A stretch of DNA of 17,347 nucleotides from DATGQT01 sp033720695 (GCA_033720695.1 JAWWCA010000055.1:1-17347); one strand, 5' to 3'; counted from the stretch's first letter, positions 6,187 to 14,612 are shown. Notes: generated by a model from the letters alone, not told the origin. A program made the numbers and translations.

Positions 6187-7266
6187 TTACGCCCCCGCCT
6201 TCTCCAGCACCACGGCCGGCTCGAGGGCGCGGACCCAGACGGTGTCGCCGACGGCGAACGGCTCGCGGTTGTGGGTGTGGACGAGGCAGTCCACCGGCCC
6301 CACCTGCACGCGGTACGTGACGTCGTGGCCGCGGAAGGCGCGGTGGAGCACCGTCGCCTCCTGGCTGTCGGGGTGGTCGGGCGCGGCGGTGACGGCGAAG
6401 TGCTCGGGGCGGATGGCGACGAGGACCGGCCCCTCGGCCGGGCGGTGGAGGCGGAGGCGTCCGAGCGCGGTCTCGGCCTCGTCGCCGTGGGCCTCGGTCA
6501 GGACGAGGTTGGTCTGCCCGAGGAACTGCGCCACGAAGAGGGTGCGCGGGGTGAGGTAGAGGGCCTCCGGCGTACCCACCTGCTCGATCCGGCCCGTGTG
6601 CATCACGGCCACGCGGTCGGCGAAGAGGAGGGCCTCCTCCTGGTCGTGCGTGACGAGGACGGCCGTGGCGCCCTCGGCCTTGAGCAGGTCGCGGACGCGC
6701 TCGCGCATCTCCTGGCGGAAGAGGGCGTCGAGGTTGGAGAACGGCTCGTCGAGGAGGAGGAGCCGGGGCCGCGGGGCGATGGCGCGGGCGAGCGCGACGC
6801 GCTGCTGCTGCCCGCCCGAGAGCGCGTGCGGCAGCCGGTCGCCGAACCCTTCGAGCCCCACGAGGCGCAGCACCTCGCGGACGCGCTCGGCCCGGTCAGC
6901 TCGCTTCCACCTCCGCAGCCCGAAGGCCACGTTCTCGGCGGCCGTCAGGTGCGGGAAGAGGGCGTAGTCCTGGAAGACGAACCCGACGCCGCGCCGCTCC
7001 GGCGGCACGAACCGCCGCTCGTCCGCGAGCACCCGGCCGGCGAGCGCGATGCTGCCGCGGTCGGGCCGCATGAAGCCGGCGACGAGGCGGAGCGCCGTCG
7101 TCTTGCCGCACCCGCTCGGCCCGAGGAGCGCGAACAGCTCCCCCTCGGCCACCTCGAACGACAGCCCGTTCACGACCGGGAGCGACCCGTCGTGGTACGT
7201 CTTGGAGAGGCACGAGATGGAAAGCAGGGGCATGGGAGGAGGGCGCGACGCGGGGCCCGTCGTCAC
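6187..7266 (-). CDS. Ferric-type ABC importer ATPase (FbpC/PotA-like)
   Basis: ATP-hydrolysing subunit that powers the adjoining permease at the inner membrane. It has Walker A GPSGCGKTT (49-57), Q-loop FVFQDYALFPHL (97-108), signature LSGGQQQR (149-156), Walker B LLLLDEP (169-175), D-loop SNLD, and switch His207 in VLVTHD. A C-terminal TOBE-like domain (about 250-355, with VAIRPEHF) marks the iron/polyamine/sulfate importer class. The start drawn here is GTG 7266, whose bases overlap the permease stop as GTGA, indicating translational coupling. ATG 7233 (MPLLSISCLSKTY) is a plausible alternative and fits the usual family N-terminus better. It is the last gene of the binding protein-permease-ATPase operon. 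Confidence 0.93.
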   Translation of the reverse strand: MTTGPASRPPPMPLLSISCLSKTYHDGSLPVVNGLSFEVAEGELFALLGPSGCGKTTALRLVAGFMRPDRGSIALAGRVLADERRFVPPERRGVGFVFQDYALFPHLTAAENVAFGLRRWKRADRAERVREVLRLVGLEGFGDRLPHALSGGQQQRVALARAIAPRPRLLLLDEPFSNLDALFRQEMRERVRDLLKAEGATAVLVTHDQEEALLFADRVAVMHTGRIEQVGTPEALYLTPRTLFVAQFLGQTNLVLTEAHGDEAETALGRLRLHRPAEGPVLVAIRPEHFAVTAAPDHPDSQEATVLHRAFRGHDVTYRVQVGPVDCLVHTHNREPFAVGDTVWVRALEPAVVLEKAGA

Positions 7267-8822
7267 GTGTCACGCAACAGCAGCCCCACGAGGAGCGACG
7301 AGGTGAGGATCAGCACGAGCGCGTAGGGGGCGGCGACGGAGAACAACGCCTCGCCGGCGGCGCCCCACACGCCCATCGCGAGGGTGCGGAAGCCGAGCGG
7401 GGAAAGCAGGAACGTCAGCGGGAGTTCCTTGAGCGCCGAGAGGAAGACGAACGCCACACTCACGCCGAGGCCGCGCCGCAGGAGCGGGAACGTGGCCGCG
7501 AAGAAGGCGGCGGCGGGCGGCCGGCCGAGGGCGCGGGCGGCTTCCTCCAGGCGCGGCGGGGCTTGGTAGAGCGCGCTCCGCACCGGCCCCACCGCCTCGG
7601 CCAGGAAGTGCAGCGCGTAGGCGCCGACGAGGAGGGCCAGCGTCTGGTACAGGAACGGGGCGGCGGCGAGCGAGAACACGACGAGGGCGAGGGCGAAGGC
7701 CAGTGGCGGCGTCGCGTAGCCGAGGTAGGCCACCCGCTCCATCAGCCGCGACGGGGCCGAGGGCCGCCGCACGCCGAGGTAGGCGATGGGCACGGCGAGG
7801 GCCGCCGCCAGGAGCGCCGCCGGCAGCGACGCCCGCGCCGAGTCCCACAGCGCCGCCCCCAGGTCGCCCCACGCCGCCGCCTCGGCGCCGCGCCCGAGCC
7901 AGAACAGGATCGTCGCGACGGGCAGCCCGATGCCGGCCAGCCCGACGAGCGCGACGAACCCGTAGGCGAGAATCCGCCACCGGCCGAGCGCCGTGCGGCG
8001 GACGCGCCGGGCCGCCCCGCCGCCCGTGCGCGCGTAGAGGCGGCCCTTCAGGAGCCGCGCCTCCAGCACGAGCAGCGCCCCCGTCAGGCCGAGCAGCATC
8101 AGGGCCAGCCACGCCGCGTAGACGCGGTCGAGCGCCGCCGCGTACTGGAGGTAGATCGCGTACGAGAACGTCTCGAACCGCATCAGCGAGACCACCCCGA
8201 AGTCGCCGAGGACGTGGAGGACGACGAGGAGAGCGCCGGCCAGGTAGGCCGGGCGCAGCTGCGGAAGGACCACGCGGCGGGCCACCTCCCGCTCGCGATA
8301 GCCGAGCGAGCGCGCCGCCTCCTCCAGCGACGGGTCGAGCCCGAGGAGGACCGTTCGGAGGTTCAGGAAGAGGTACGGGAACGTGTAGAGCGTGAGCGCC
8401 ACGAGGGCGCCCCCGTACCCGCTCGGCCGCGGCCACACGACGCCGACCTGCGCCAGCAGCCCGTTCGTGCCGGCGAGGCCGAGGAGTGCGTAGGCCATCA
8501 CGTAGCCCGGCACCGCGAGGGGCAGCACGCCCAGGAGCGTGACGACGCGCGCGCCCCGGAGGTCCGTCCGCGTCACGAGCCAGGCGAGCGGGAGCGCGAG
8601 GGCCGTGGCCGCGGCGAGGACGCCGGCGGTGAGGCCGAGCGTGTTGCCGAGCAACCGCACGTTCCGCCACCGGAGCAGCAGCGCCGCCAGCTCCTCCGGC
8701 TCGGCCTCGAAGGCCCGCACGAGGAGGTAGCCCAGCGGCACGAGGACGCCGGCCGCCACGAGCGCCGCCGGCCCCCACAGGTAGGGGCGGAGGCGCGGGC
8801 GGCGGAGCGTGGGCGTCGGCAT
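7263..8822 (-). CDS. Ferric-type ABC importer permease (FbpB-like, fused two-half form)
   Basis: Inner-membrane channel of 519 residues, predicted to have about twelve helices in two homologous halves. Each half has the cytoplasmic EAA loop that docks the ATPase: LEEAARSLGYREREVARRV (166-184) and LEEAARALGRPPAAAFFAA (425-443). The second loop keeps EEAA-ALG but is otherwise unusually rich in Ala and Phe. This duplicated arrangement is typical of FbpB/AfuB-type ferric permeases. The start is ATG 8822, 12 bases after the binding-protein stop. The stop overlaps the ATPase start by four bases. The flanking genes settle the assignment; the metal specificity rests on the binding protein. Confidence 0.94.
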   Translation of the reverse strand: MPTPTLRRPRLRPYLWGPAALVAAGVLVPLGYLLVRAFEAEPEELAALLLRWRNVRLLGNTLGLTAGVLAAATALALPLAWLVTRTDLRGARVVTLLGVLPLAVPGYVMAYALLGLAGTNGLLAQVGVVWPRPSGYGGALVALTLYTFPYLFLNLRTVLLGLDPSLEEAARSLGYREREVARRVVLPQLRPAYLAGALLVVLHVLGDFGVVSLMRFETFSYAIYLQYAAALDRVYAAWLALMLLGLTGALLVLEARLLKGRLYARTGGGAARRVRRTALGRWRILAYGFVALVGLAGIGLPVATILFWLGRGAEAAAWGDLGAALWDSARASLPAALLAAALAVPIAYLGVRRPSAPSRLMERVAYLGYATPPLAFALALVVFSLAAAPFLYQTLALLVGAYALHFLAEAVGPVRSALYQAPPRLEEAARALGRPPAAAFFAATFPLLRRGLGVSVAFVFLSALKELPLTFLLSPLGFRTLAMGVWGAAGEALFSVAAPYALVLILTSSLLVGLLLRDT

Positions 8823-8834
8823 CCCAGGCGGGCG

Positions 8835-9896
8835 CTACAGCAGCCCTTGCCTCCGCAACAGGTCGAGCGTCGCCTCGAGGTCGCTGAGGCGCCCGAAGTC
8901 GAGGGTGGGGCTGAGCGTGACGGCGCGGTCCATCGGGAGGAGGCGGTCGGGCAGCGCCATGCCCGGGATGACGGGGTACTCGTTCACCTCCTCGGCGGCG
9001 AAGGCCTGCGCCCCCTCGGTGAGGAGGAAGTCGAGGAAGCGACGAGCGGCGTCGGGGTGGGTGGCCGTCTCGAGGAGGCCGACCCCGGTCACGAGGGCGA
9101 GGTTGCCCACGTCGCCCTCGGCGAAGGGGTAGATCGCCATCGGGGCTTCCGGGCGCGCCTCCTCCGCCCCGGCCTCGCCGTCGAGCATCCGGAGAACGTA
9201 GTAGTGGTTCGTCAACGCCACGTCGATCTCGCCGGCGGCGAGGGCCTCGAGCATCGGGGTGTTGGACTCGTAGGCCTTCGGGTCGAGCGTCTTCATCGCC
9301 CCGATCCACGCGGCGGTCGCCTCGTCGCCGTGGAGCAGCCGCATGGCCGTGACGAAGTCCTGAAACGAGGAGTAGGCGGGGGTCCAGCCGATCCGGCCGC
9401 GGAGGCCCGCCTGCTGCGGCAGCTCCATCACCGTGGCCGGCAGCGCCGTGGGGTCGACGCGCTGCGGGTGGTAGGCGAGGACGCGGAACCGCGTCGTCAC
9501 CGGGAGCCACCGCCCGCTCGACGGGACGAACGCGGCGGGCTGCCCCAGGAGGCTGTCCGGCAGCGTGGCGAAGAGCCCCGCGTCCCCCGCCGCGCCGAGC
9601 GCGCCGGCCGTGTTCGCCCACAGGAGGTCGGCCGGGCTGGCCTGCCCCTCCTCCTGGAGGGCGGCGATGAGCTCGGCGTCGGTGCCGTAGCGGACCTCCG
9701 CCGCCAGCCCCGTGGCCTCCCGGAACCGCTCGACGAGAGGCGCCACGAGGACGTCCTTCCGACCTGAGTAGATGACGAGCGGCCCCTCGGCGTCGGCCAC
9801 CTCGACGCCGGGCACGTCGGTCTCCGCCTCGTCGGCGCAAGCGGCGAGCAGGGGCGAGAGGATCAGGACGGCGAGGAGGGACGGGAGGCGGCGCAT
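8835..9896 (-). CDS. Ferric-iron ABC importer substrate-binding lipoprotein (FbpA/FutA-like)
   Basis: A 353-residue exported binding protein. The N-terminus MRRLPSLLAVLILSPLLAAC is a lipoprotein signal with lipobox LAAC and lipidated Cys20, so it is membrane-anchored. The mature start PLVIYSGRKDVLVAPLVERF is typical of ferric-binding proteins. A Tyr pair at 232-233 in TNHYYVLR is the known iron-ligand dyad of FbpA/FutA proteins, and NEYPVIPG (305-312) matches the family C-terminal section. ATG 9896 starts the three-gene importer operon. Upstream a TACAAT string (9932-9927 on the minus strand) is a weak promoter candidate. I see no clear Fur or DtxR box. Fe(III) as substrate is family-based inference; a molybdate or other oxyanion is less likely given the Tyr pair. 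Confidence 0.92.
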   Translation of the reverse strand: MRRLPSLLAVLILSPLLAACADEAETDVPGVEVADAEGPLVIYSGRKDVLVAPLVERFREATGLAAEVRYGTDAELIAALQEEGQASPADLLWANTAGALGAAGDAGLFATLPDSLLGQPAAFVPSSGRWLPVTTRFRVLAYHPQRVDPTALPATVMELPQQAGLRGRIGWTPAYSSFQDFVTAMRLLHGDEATAAWIGAMKTLDPKAYESNTPMLEALAAGEIDVALTNHYYVLRMLDGEAGAEEARPEAPMAIYPFAEGDVGNLALVTGVGLLETATHPDAARRFLDFLLTEGAQAFAAEEVNEYPVIPGMALPDRLLPMDRAVTLSPTLDFGRLSDLEATLDLLRRQGLL

Positions 9897-10003
9897 CGGC
9901 GGACCGGCTGTTTAGACGCGATCCAGATTGTACGCACGTCCCGCCTACCGGCGCGTGAAATGACCGCGTAACGCGAGCTTCCCGGAGCGCTCGTCGTGGG
10001 CCC

Positions 10004-11215
10004 TCACGTGCCGCGCACGAGCCGCCGCGTCGCCACCTGGTCGCCGGCGGTGAGCCGGACGACGTAGAGCCCCGGCGGGAGCGCGTCGCCGTTGAACCGG
10101 ACGCGGTAGGTGCCTGCCGGCCGCGCCTCGTCCTCGATCACCGACATCCGCCGGCCGAGGGCGTCGAACAGCTCCAGCCGCACCGGGCCCGTGCGGTCGA
10201 GCGTGTAGCTCAGCGTGGCCGCATCGGTGAACGGGTTGGGATAGGGCGCGCCGAGACCGAACACCCGCCCCGCCACGTCCGGTTCGTTGGCGACGGCGGA
10301 GTAGCTGAACTGCGCGAAGACGGGGAGGTGGTCCGAGGTCGTGTCCACGAACTCGCCGCCGAAGGCGTCGAAGGCGTCGAGGAGCGCCGTGTAGCGGCCC
10401 ACGGAGCCGTCGAGGTAGTCGGGGACGACGTTCTGGGAGAGGATGATGTGGTCGATGACGGAGGCGAAGCTCCCCTCGCAGTCGTCGTAGAAGGCGCAGT
10501 AGGTGTTCTCGTCGTCGCTGTCGCCGGGCTGGTCGAAGGGCTCGGTGAGGAACGCGTAGTCGTCGTCGGCGAGGAAGTTGGCGTAGGGCGAGAACGGGTT
10601 GCCCGAGATGGACTCGAGGAGCTCGTCGTTGAGGTCGCCGAGGATGACGACGCCGGCGCCGCCTGCGAGGAGGTCATCGGTGTACGCCTTGAGCTGCTGC
10701 GAGGCGTTGACGCGGCGGCTGTAGTCCGACGACGTGTCGCCCGCCTTCATGTGGACGGTGAGGATGTAGAGCTCGGTGTTGGTGTCTGCCTGGACGTGGA
10801 GCTGGTAGGGGAGGCGCCCGGCGAAGTCGAACGAGTCCATCCCCTCCTCGATCTCCTCGAGCGAGAACACCTGCACGGCGTCCTCCCGGTAGACGAAGGC
10901 GAGGCGCTGGTCCGCCCCCGACGGCGCCCGCATGCCGGCCCAGTCCGGCCCGAGCGCACCGAGGAGGTCGTCGAAGGCCGAGGACGAGGCGATCTCCTGG
11001 AGCGCCCACACGTCGACCTCAGACTGCGCGATGACGTCGGCCACGTTCGCCTGCTGCAGCGACTCGTTCGAGGGGCCGAACTGCGAGGAGCCGAACCACT
11101 CGATGTTCCACGTCGCCACGTCGAACGTGTCGTCGGAGCCGGCGGGCGGGATCGTCTGCGCCTGTGGGGCGGCGGAGACGGCGAGGAGGACGAGGAGGGA
11201 GAAGCAACGCAGCAT
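10004..11215 (-). CDS. Exported endonuclease/exonuclease/phosphatase-family protein with T9SS sorting domain
   Basis: A 403-residue secreted hydrolase of the DNase I-like fold. ATG 11215 (MLRCFSLLVLLAVSAAPQAQ) gives a clean signal peptide; the further upstream in-frame start at 11269 adds a charged stretch before it and is rejected. Catalytic motifs are TWNIEW (35-40), LQEI with Glu74, His155 in TVHMKAGD, GDLND (193-197), DHI at 255-257 and SDHLPVF (294-300). Cys240 and Cys246 could form a disulfide. Residues from about 318 (GLGAPYPNPFTDAATLSYTL) to GLYVVRLTAG and the end are a type IX secretion type A sorting domain, so the protein is probably exported across the outer membrane and anchored or released. 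The substrate is unknown: nucleic acid or a phosphoester. It ends 107 bases before the iron importer operon on the same strand. Confidence 0.92.
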   Translation of the reverse strand: MLRCFSLLVLLAVSAAPQAQTIPPAGSDDTFDVATWNIEWFGSSQFGPSNESLQQANVADVIAQSEVDVWALQEIASSSAFDDLLGALGPDWAGMRAPSGADQRLAFVYREDAVQVFSLEEIEEGMDSFDFAGRLPYQLHVQADTNTELYILTVHMKAGDTSSDYSRRVNASQQLKAYTDDLLAGGAGVVILGDLNDELLESISGNPFSPYANFLADDDYAFLTEPFDQPGDSDDENTYCAFYDDCEGSFASVIDHIILSQNVVPDYLDGSVGRYTALLDAFDAFGGEFVDTTSDHLPVFAQFSYSAVANEPDVAGRVFGLGAPYPNPFTDAATLSYTLDRTGPVRLELFDALGRRMSVIEDEARPAGTYRVRFNGDALPPGLYVVRLTAGDQVATRRLVRGT

Positions 11216-11332
11216 GCGGCGGCGGGAATGAGGACATCGGTCCCCAACACAACGGTCGTGCCGGGGCATCCGTATGGGCGGGAGCGCCCCTCCTGCGGGC
11301 CCGGGCGCGGAGAAGCCGTCAAGCTAGCGCGG

Positions 11333-11360
11333 CGCGGTGTCCGATCCCGTAAACACCGCG
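11333..11360. repeat. Perfect 8-base inverted repeat before the oxidoreductase-like gene
   Basis: CGCGGTGT (11333-11340) and ACACCGCG (11353-11360) are exact reverse complements with a 12-base spacer. The dyad ends immediately at the candidate -7 element and 13 bases before ATG 11374. It lies in the divergent gap between the exported nuclease-like gene and the plus-strand block. This is an operator-like position. Confidence 0.55.
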
Positions 11361-11368
11361 TTAGTTTG
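11361..11368 (+). promoter_or_regulatory. Candidate -7 element TTAGTTTG
   Basis: It matches TAnnTTTG except for the second base. Its last base is five bases before ATG 11374, so initiation about seven bases downstream would give an essentially leaderless message. No TTG is visible at the usual -33 distance. Confidence 0.4.
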
Positions 11369-11373
11369 GCCGC

Positions 11374-12342
11374 ATGGACGGCAACGGGCACAGCGGTACG
11401 CGGGGCCCCCTCCGGGTGGGGCTCGTCGGCGCGGGACGGCGTGGGGCGGCGCGGGCGCGGGCGCTCGTCGCCCTCCCCGGGGTCACTCTCGGGGGCGTCG
11501 CCGACGCCGACGCGGGCCGCGCCCGGGCGCTCGCGCACGGCCACGGCGCCCCGGCCTTCCCTTCGGTCCCAGCCCTCCTCGCCGTCGTCGACGCCGTCTG
11601 CGTCTGCGTCCCACCGGCAGACCGCTTCCGGGTCGCGCGGGTCGCGGCCGGGGGCGGCGTGCACGTCTTCCTCGACTGGCCGCCCGCGACGGGGCCGGCC
11701 GAGGCCGAGCAGCTCGGGCACCTCGCCGAGGAGGCCGGCGTCGAGGTGGGCGTCGCCCGGCCCCTCCCGATCCGCACCCTCCTCGACGCCGGCCCGCCGG
11801 ACTGGCGCCCCCGCCTCTTCGCCCTCACCCTCGACGCCGGCACGGCCCCGGACGACGCCCTCGGCGCGCTCCCCTGGCCGCACCGCCTCGCTGGCGCCCT
11901 CGACCTCGCCGTCGGCTTCGCGCAGAAGGGCGAGGTGCAGCGGATCGAGGCCGAGGCCGACCGGGAGGGCGCCCGCCTCTGCACCGTGGCCTTCGGCCTC
12001 CGCTTCCGGAACGGGCTCTACGCCCAGACCACGCTCCACGAGCGCGCGCGCGCCGTTCCCCCTCCCGACCGCTTCCGGCTCGACGCCGCCGGTGGGGGCC
12101 TCCACCTCTCCGCCCGCGCCCTCGACGGTCCCGTCTGCCTCGAGTCCGACAGCGTCCGCCTTCCGAACCCCTCCCTGACCCCGACGGACAGGCAGGCGTC
12201 CCCCCCCGCCGTGGCGACGCCTGCCAACGAGTTGGACGACTTCCTCAATGCCATCGCTGCGGGCCAGCCTGCTCCCGTCTCGGTCCTCGACGCCCTCCAC
12301 ACCCTCCGCCTCGTCGAGCGGCTGATGGAGCGCTTGCGGTGA
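11374..12342 (+). CDS. Gfo/Idh/MocA-family oxidoreductase-like protein lacking the catalytic Lys
   Basis: A 322-residue cytoplasmic protein with an N-terminal Rossmann fold: LRVGLVGAGRRGAARARALV holds the GxGxxG nucleotide loop (residues 19-24), and the second strand ends in ADAD. The C-terminal section NELDDFLNAIAAGQPAPVSV followed by DALHTLRLVERL is the usual family ending. At the position of the conserved EKP catalytic motif the protein reads LDWPPATGPAEAE (Asp101-Trp102-Pro103), so the Lys is replaced by Trp. The usual glycine-rich GGG-D-H section is also poorly kept (PHRLAGALDLA, 169-179). It may be a non-catalytic or differently acting dinucleotide-binding protein. ATG 11374 is the only sensible start; the message may be leaderless. 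The tRNA nucleotidyltransferase gene follows. Confidence 0.85.
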   Translation: MDGNGHSGTRGPLRVGLVGAGRRGAARARALVALPGVTLGGVADADAGRARALAHGHGAPAFPSVPALLAVVDAVCVCVPPADRFRVARVAAGGGVHVFLDWPPATGPAEAEQLGHLAEEAGVEVGVARPLPIRTLLDAGPPDWRPRLFALTLDAGTAPDDALGALPWPHRLAGALDLAVGFAQKGEVQRIEAEADREGARLCTVAFGLRFRNGLYAQTTLHERARAVPPPDRFRLDAAGGGLHLSARALDGPVCLESDSVRLPNPSLTPTDRQASPPAVATPANELDDFLNAIAAGQPAPVSVLDALHTLRLVERLMERLR

Positions 12343-12392
12343 CCACGACGCATCCGGCGTGGCGGCTTGGGACGCCACGTGCCACCTACCCC

Positions 12393-14042
12393 ATGACCGA
12401 CCTCTCCCTCCCGCACGAGCGCGTCCTCCGCCGCATCGGCGCCGTGGCCGACCGGCTGGGGCTCGCGGCCTACGCCGTCGGCGGGGCCGTGCGCGACGCG
12501 CTCCTGGGGCGGCCCACGACCGACCTCGACGTCGTGGCCGTGGGGCCGGGCAGCGGCATCGCCCTCGCCGAGGCCGTCGCCGAGGACCTCGGCACGGGGA
12601 TGGCCCACGTCTACCCCGCCTTCGGCACGGCCGCCGTCACCGTCCCGCCCGGAGCGGCCGAGGGCGAGGAGGCGCGGCTCGTGCTCGAGTTCGTCGGCGC
12701 CCGGAAGGAGAGCTACCGGGCCGACTCCCGCAAGCCCATCGTCGAGGACGGCACGCTCGACGACGACCTCGCCCGCCGCGACTTCACCGTCAACGCCCTC
12801 GCCGTCACCCTCAACGCGGAGACCTTCGGCGCCCTCGTCGACCCGTTCGAGGGGCTGGCCGACCTCGCCGCCGCCCGCCTCGTCACGCCGCTCGACCCCG
12901 CCGAGACCTTCGACGACGACCCCCTCCGGATGCTGCGCGCCGCCCGCTTCGCCGCCCAGCTCGGCTTCGAGGTGGCCCCCGAGGCGCTGGCGGCGATGCG
13001 CGAGCAGGCCGCCCGCATCGCGATCGTCAGCCAGGAGCGGATCACCGACGAGCTGCAGAAGACCGTCGCCTCGGCGCGGCCCTCGCGCGGGCTGGCGATC
13101 CTGTACGAGACCGGGCTCCTGGAGCACACCGTGCCCGAGCTGGCGGCCCTCGCCGGGACGGAGGCCGTCGGCGGGCAGGGCCACAAGGACAACTTCTACC
13201 ACACCCTCGGCGTGCTCGACAACCTCGTCCACCTCCAGCGCGGGCGGGGCGTCGAGGCGCCCGTCTCGGGCCGCGACCTCTGGCTGCGGTGGGCCGCCCT
13301 CCTCCACGACATCGCCAAGCCCGACACCAAAAGGTTCATCCCGGGCCAGGGCTGGACGTTCCACGGCCACGAGGACCTCGGGCCGCGCCGCCACATCCCC
13401 GCCCTCTTCCGACGCCTCAAGCTCCCCCTCGGCGAGCCGCTCCGCTACGTCCAGGACCTCGTCCGCCTCCACCACCGCCCCGCCGCCCTCACCGCCGAGG
13501 AGGTGACCGACTCGGCCGTGCGCCGCCTCCTCTTCGACGCCGGCGACGACGTGGACGACCTCATGCTCCTCGTCCGCGCCGACCTCACGAGCAAGAACCC
13601 GCGCCGCGTCCGCCGCTTCCTCGCCGGGTTCGACCGCGTCGAGGAGAAGATGCGGGAGGTGGAGGCGAAGGACCGGATGCGGAACTGGCAGCCGCCCGTG
13701 GACGGCCACGCGATCATGGAGGCGCTCGGCGTGGGCGAGGGCATCGCCGTCGGGATCGCCAAGGCGTGGATCCGGGAGGCGATTCTGGAGGGCGACATCC
13801 CGAACGAGCACGGCGCCGCCTACGCCTACCTCCTCGCGCACCGGGACGAGGCCCTCCGCCGCGGCGCCCTCTTCGACGAGGTCGTCCGGCAGCTCCAGGG
13901 CCCGGAGCGGGCGGCCACCGGCGCCATCAAGGACGCCGTCTTCTGGGGCGACGTCCCGGCTGAGCCCGACGCCGCCGTCGCCTTCCTGATGGACGTCAAG
14001 GACGCGGCGCTGGCTGCGCGCGAGGCGACCGATGCGGGTTAG
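12393..14042 (+). CDS. cca: CCA tRNA nucleotidyltransferase (HD-domain type)
   Basis: Adds or repairs the 3' CCA end of tRNA. Residue landmarks in this 549-residue product are YAVGGAVRDALLGRPTTDLD (27-46) with metal-binding Asp44 and Asp46, RRDFTVNALA (128-137), DDPLRMLRAARFAAQLGF (175-192), and an HD-domain string LLHDIAKPDTKRF (303-315). ATG 12393 puts the start close to the conserved helix before VGG. A GTG at 12339 overlapping the upstream stop as GTGA is in frame and would add 18 residues; it is less likely but would imply coupling. Family members are often about 450-500 residues; here residues after about 490 form an extra tail rich in Ala, Asp and Glu. The next gene starts inside its last codons, an 11-base overlap. 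Confidence 0.95.
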   Translation: MTDLSLPHERVLRRIGAVADRLGLAAYAVGGAVRDALLGRPTTDLDVVAVGPGSGIALAEAVAEDLGTGMAHVYPAFGTAAVTVPPGAAEGEEARLVLEFVGARKESYRADSRKPIVEDGTLDDDLARRDFTVNALAVTLNAETFGALVDPFEGLADLAAARLVTPLDPAETFDDDPLRMLRAARFAAQLGFEVAPEALAAMREQAARIAIVSQERITDELQKTVASARPSRGLAILYETGLLEHTVPELAALAGTEAVGGQGHKDNFYHTLGVLDNLVHLQRGRGVEAPVSGRDLWLRWAALLHDIAKPDTKRFIPGQGWTFHGHEDLGPRRHIPALFRRLKLPLGEPLRYVQDLVRLHHRPAALTAEEVTDSAVRRLLFDAGDDVDDLMLLVRADLTSKNPRRVRRFLAGFDRVEEKMREVEAKDRMRNWQPPVDGHAIMEALGVGEGIAVGIAKAWIREAILEGDIPNEHGAAYAYLLAHRDEALRRGALFDEVVRQLQGPERAATGAIKDAVFWGDVPAEPDAAVAFLMDVKDAALAAREATDAG

Positions 14043-14607
14043 CCTCGCGCTGCTCCTGCTCGGGCCGCTCGCGGCCGTGGCGCAGCCGCGCCACCTCGAG
14101 ACGCTGGAGGGGGCGCTCTCGGGCGTCGCGCCGGCCGGCGAGGCCTACGACGGGCTGTGGACGATGGGCCCCGGCGGCGCGCTCCGGGTGGGCACCGAGT
14201 TCTTCGGTGGGCGGGCGCACTTCGCCCTCCACGCCTTCCCGAACGAACCGACCACGGCCGACCCGGCCGAGCTCCCCGAGTTCCTCGCGCTCCGCGGCAC
14301 CGTGGGCTGGGGCCCCCGCCTCGGCCTCCCCCTCGGCCTCGGCCTCACAGCGGGCGGCACCGTCGGCGCCGTTCACATGCGGTTCGACGACGAGGACCTG
14401 GCGGGCAACGCGCTCGTGAACGAGACCGAGCTGGCCGCCGGCCTCTTCGCCCGCCTCGACGTGCCCGTCGCGGGGCCGGTGCACCTCTTCGCCGAGGCCG
14501 AGGTGGCGCACGTCTACACGGCCGTGCCCATCCGGTACCGGTTCGTGCAGGGGGGCGTGAGCGTGTCGCTGCCGGCCCCCCCTTGGCTCCGCCGCCTGCT
14601 CCGCTGA
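14032..14607 (+). CDS. Small outer-membrane beta-barrel-like protein
   Basis: A 191-residue protein of unrecognised family. MRVSLALLLLGPLAAVAQ is a signal peptide with cleavage likely after AVA (residue 17). The mature part shows alternating hydrophobic/polar strands typical of an eight-strand barrel: ALRVGTEFF, AHFALHAF, LALRGTVGWG, GLGLTAGGTVGAVHMRF, TELAAGLFARLDV, HLFAEAEVAHVYT and GGVSVSL. It ends with a short basic tail PWLRRLLR. ATG 14032 lies within the end of cca, in another frame, implying translational coupling. The receptor-like gene starts five bases after its stop. Its role is unknown; a partner of the adjacent receptor is plausible but unproven. Confidence 0.78.
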   Translation: MRVSLALLLLGPLAAVAQPRHLETLEGALSGVAPAGEAYDGLWTMGPGGALRVGTEFFGGRAHFALHAFPNEPTTADPAELPEFLALRGTVGWGPRLGLPLGLGLTAGGTVGAVHMRFDDEDLAGNALVNETELAAGLFARLDVPVAGPVHLFAEAEVAHVYTAVPIRYRFVQGGVSVSLPAPPWLRRLLR

Positions 14608-14612
14608 GCCCG

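Noticed and set aside
7563..9767. 734-codon plus-strand frame opposite the ABC importer
   Set aside because: Antisense shadow; Arg/Glu/Gly-rich with no recognisable domain, while the minus strand carries clear transporter genes.
9965..9975. CGCG-TAA-CGCG dyad as terminator of the exported nuclease-like gene
   Set aside because: Only four base pairs and no T-tract on the minus strand; too weak to call.
10328..12178. 616-codon plus-strand frame
   Set aside because: It starts antisense to the exported nuclease-like gene and ends out of frame in the oxidoreductase-like gene, so it is not a fusion.
11337..12392. Long in-frame extension upstream of cca
   Set aside because: It covers the oxidoreductase-like gene in another frame and is Arg/Pro-rich; conserved cca sequence begins just after 12393.
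12018..13841. 607-codon minus-strand frame opposite cca
   Set aside because: Antisense shadow with typical Val/Glu/Gly/Arg composition.
14157..14612. Upstream extension of the receptor-like gene
   Set aside because: It overlaps the small barrel gene in another frame and would bury the signal peptide that starts at 14613.
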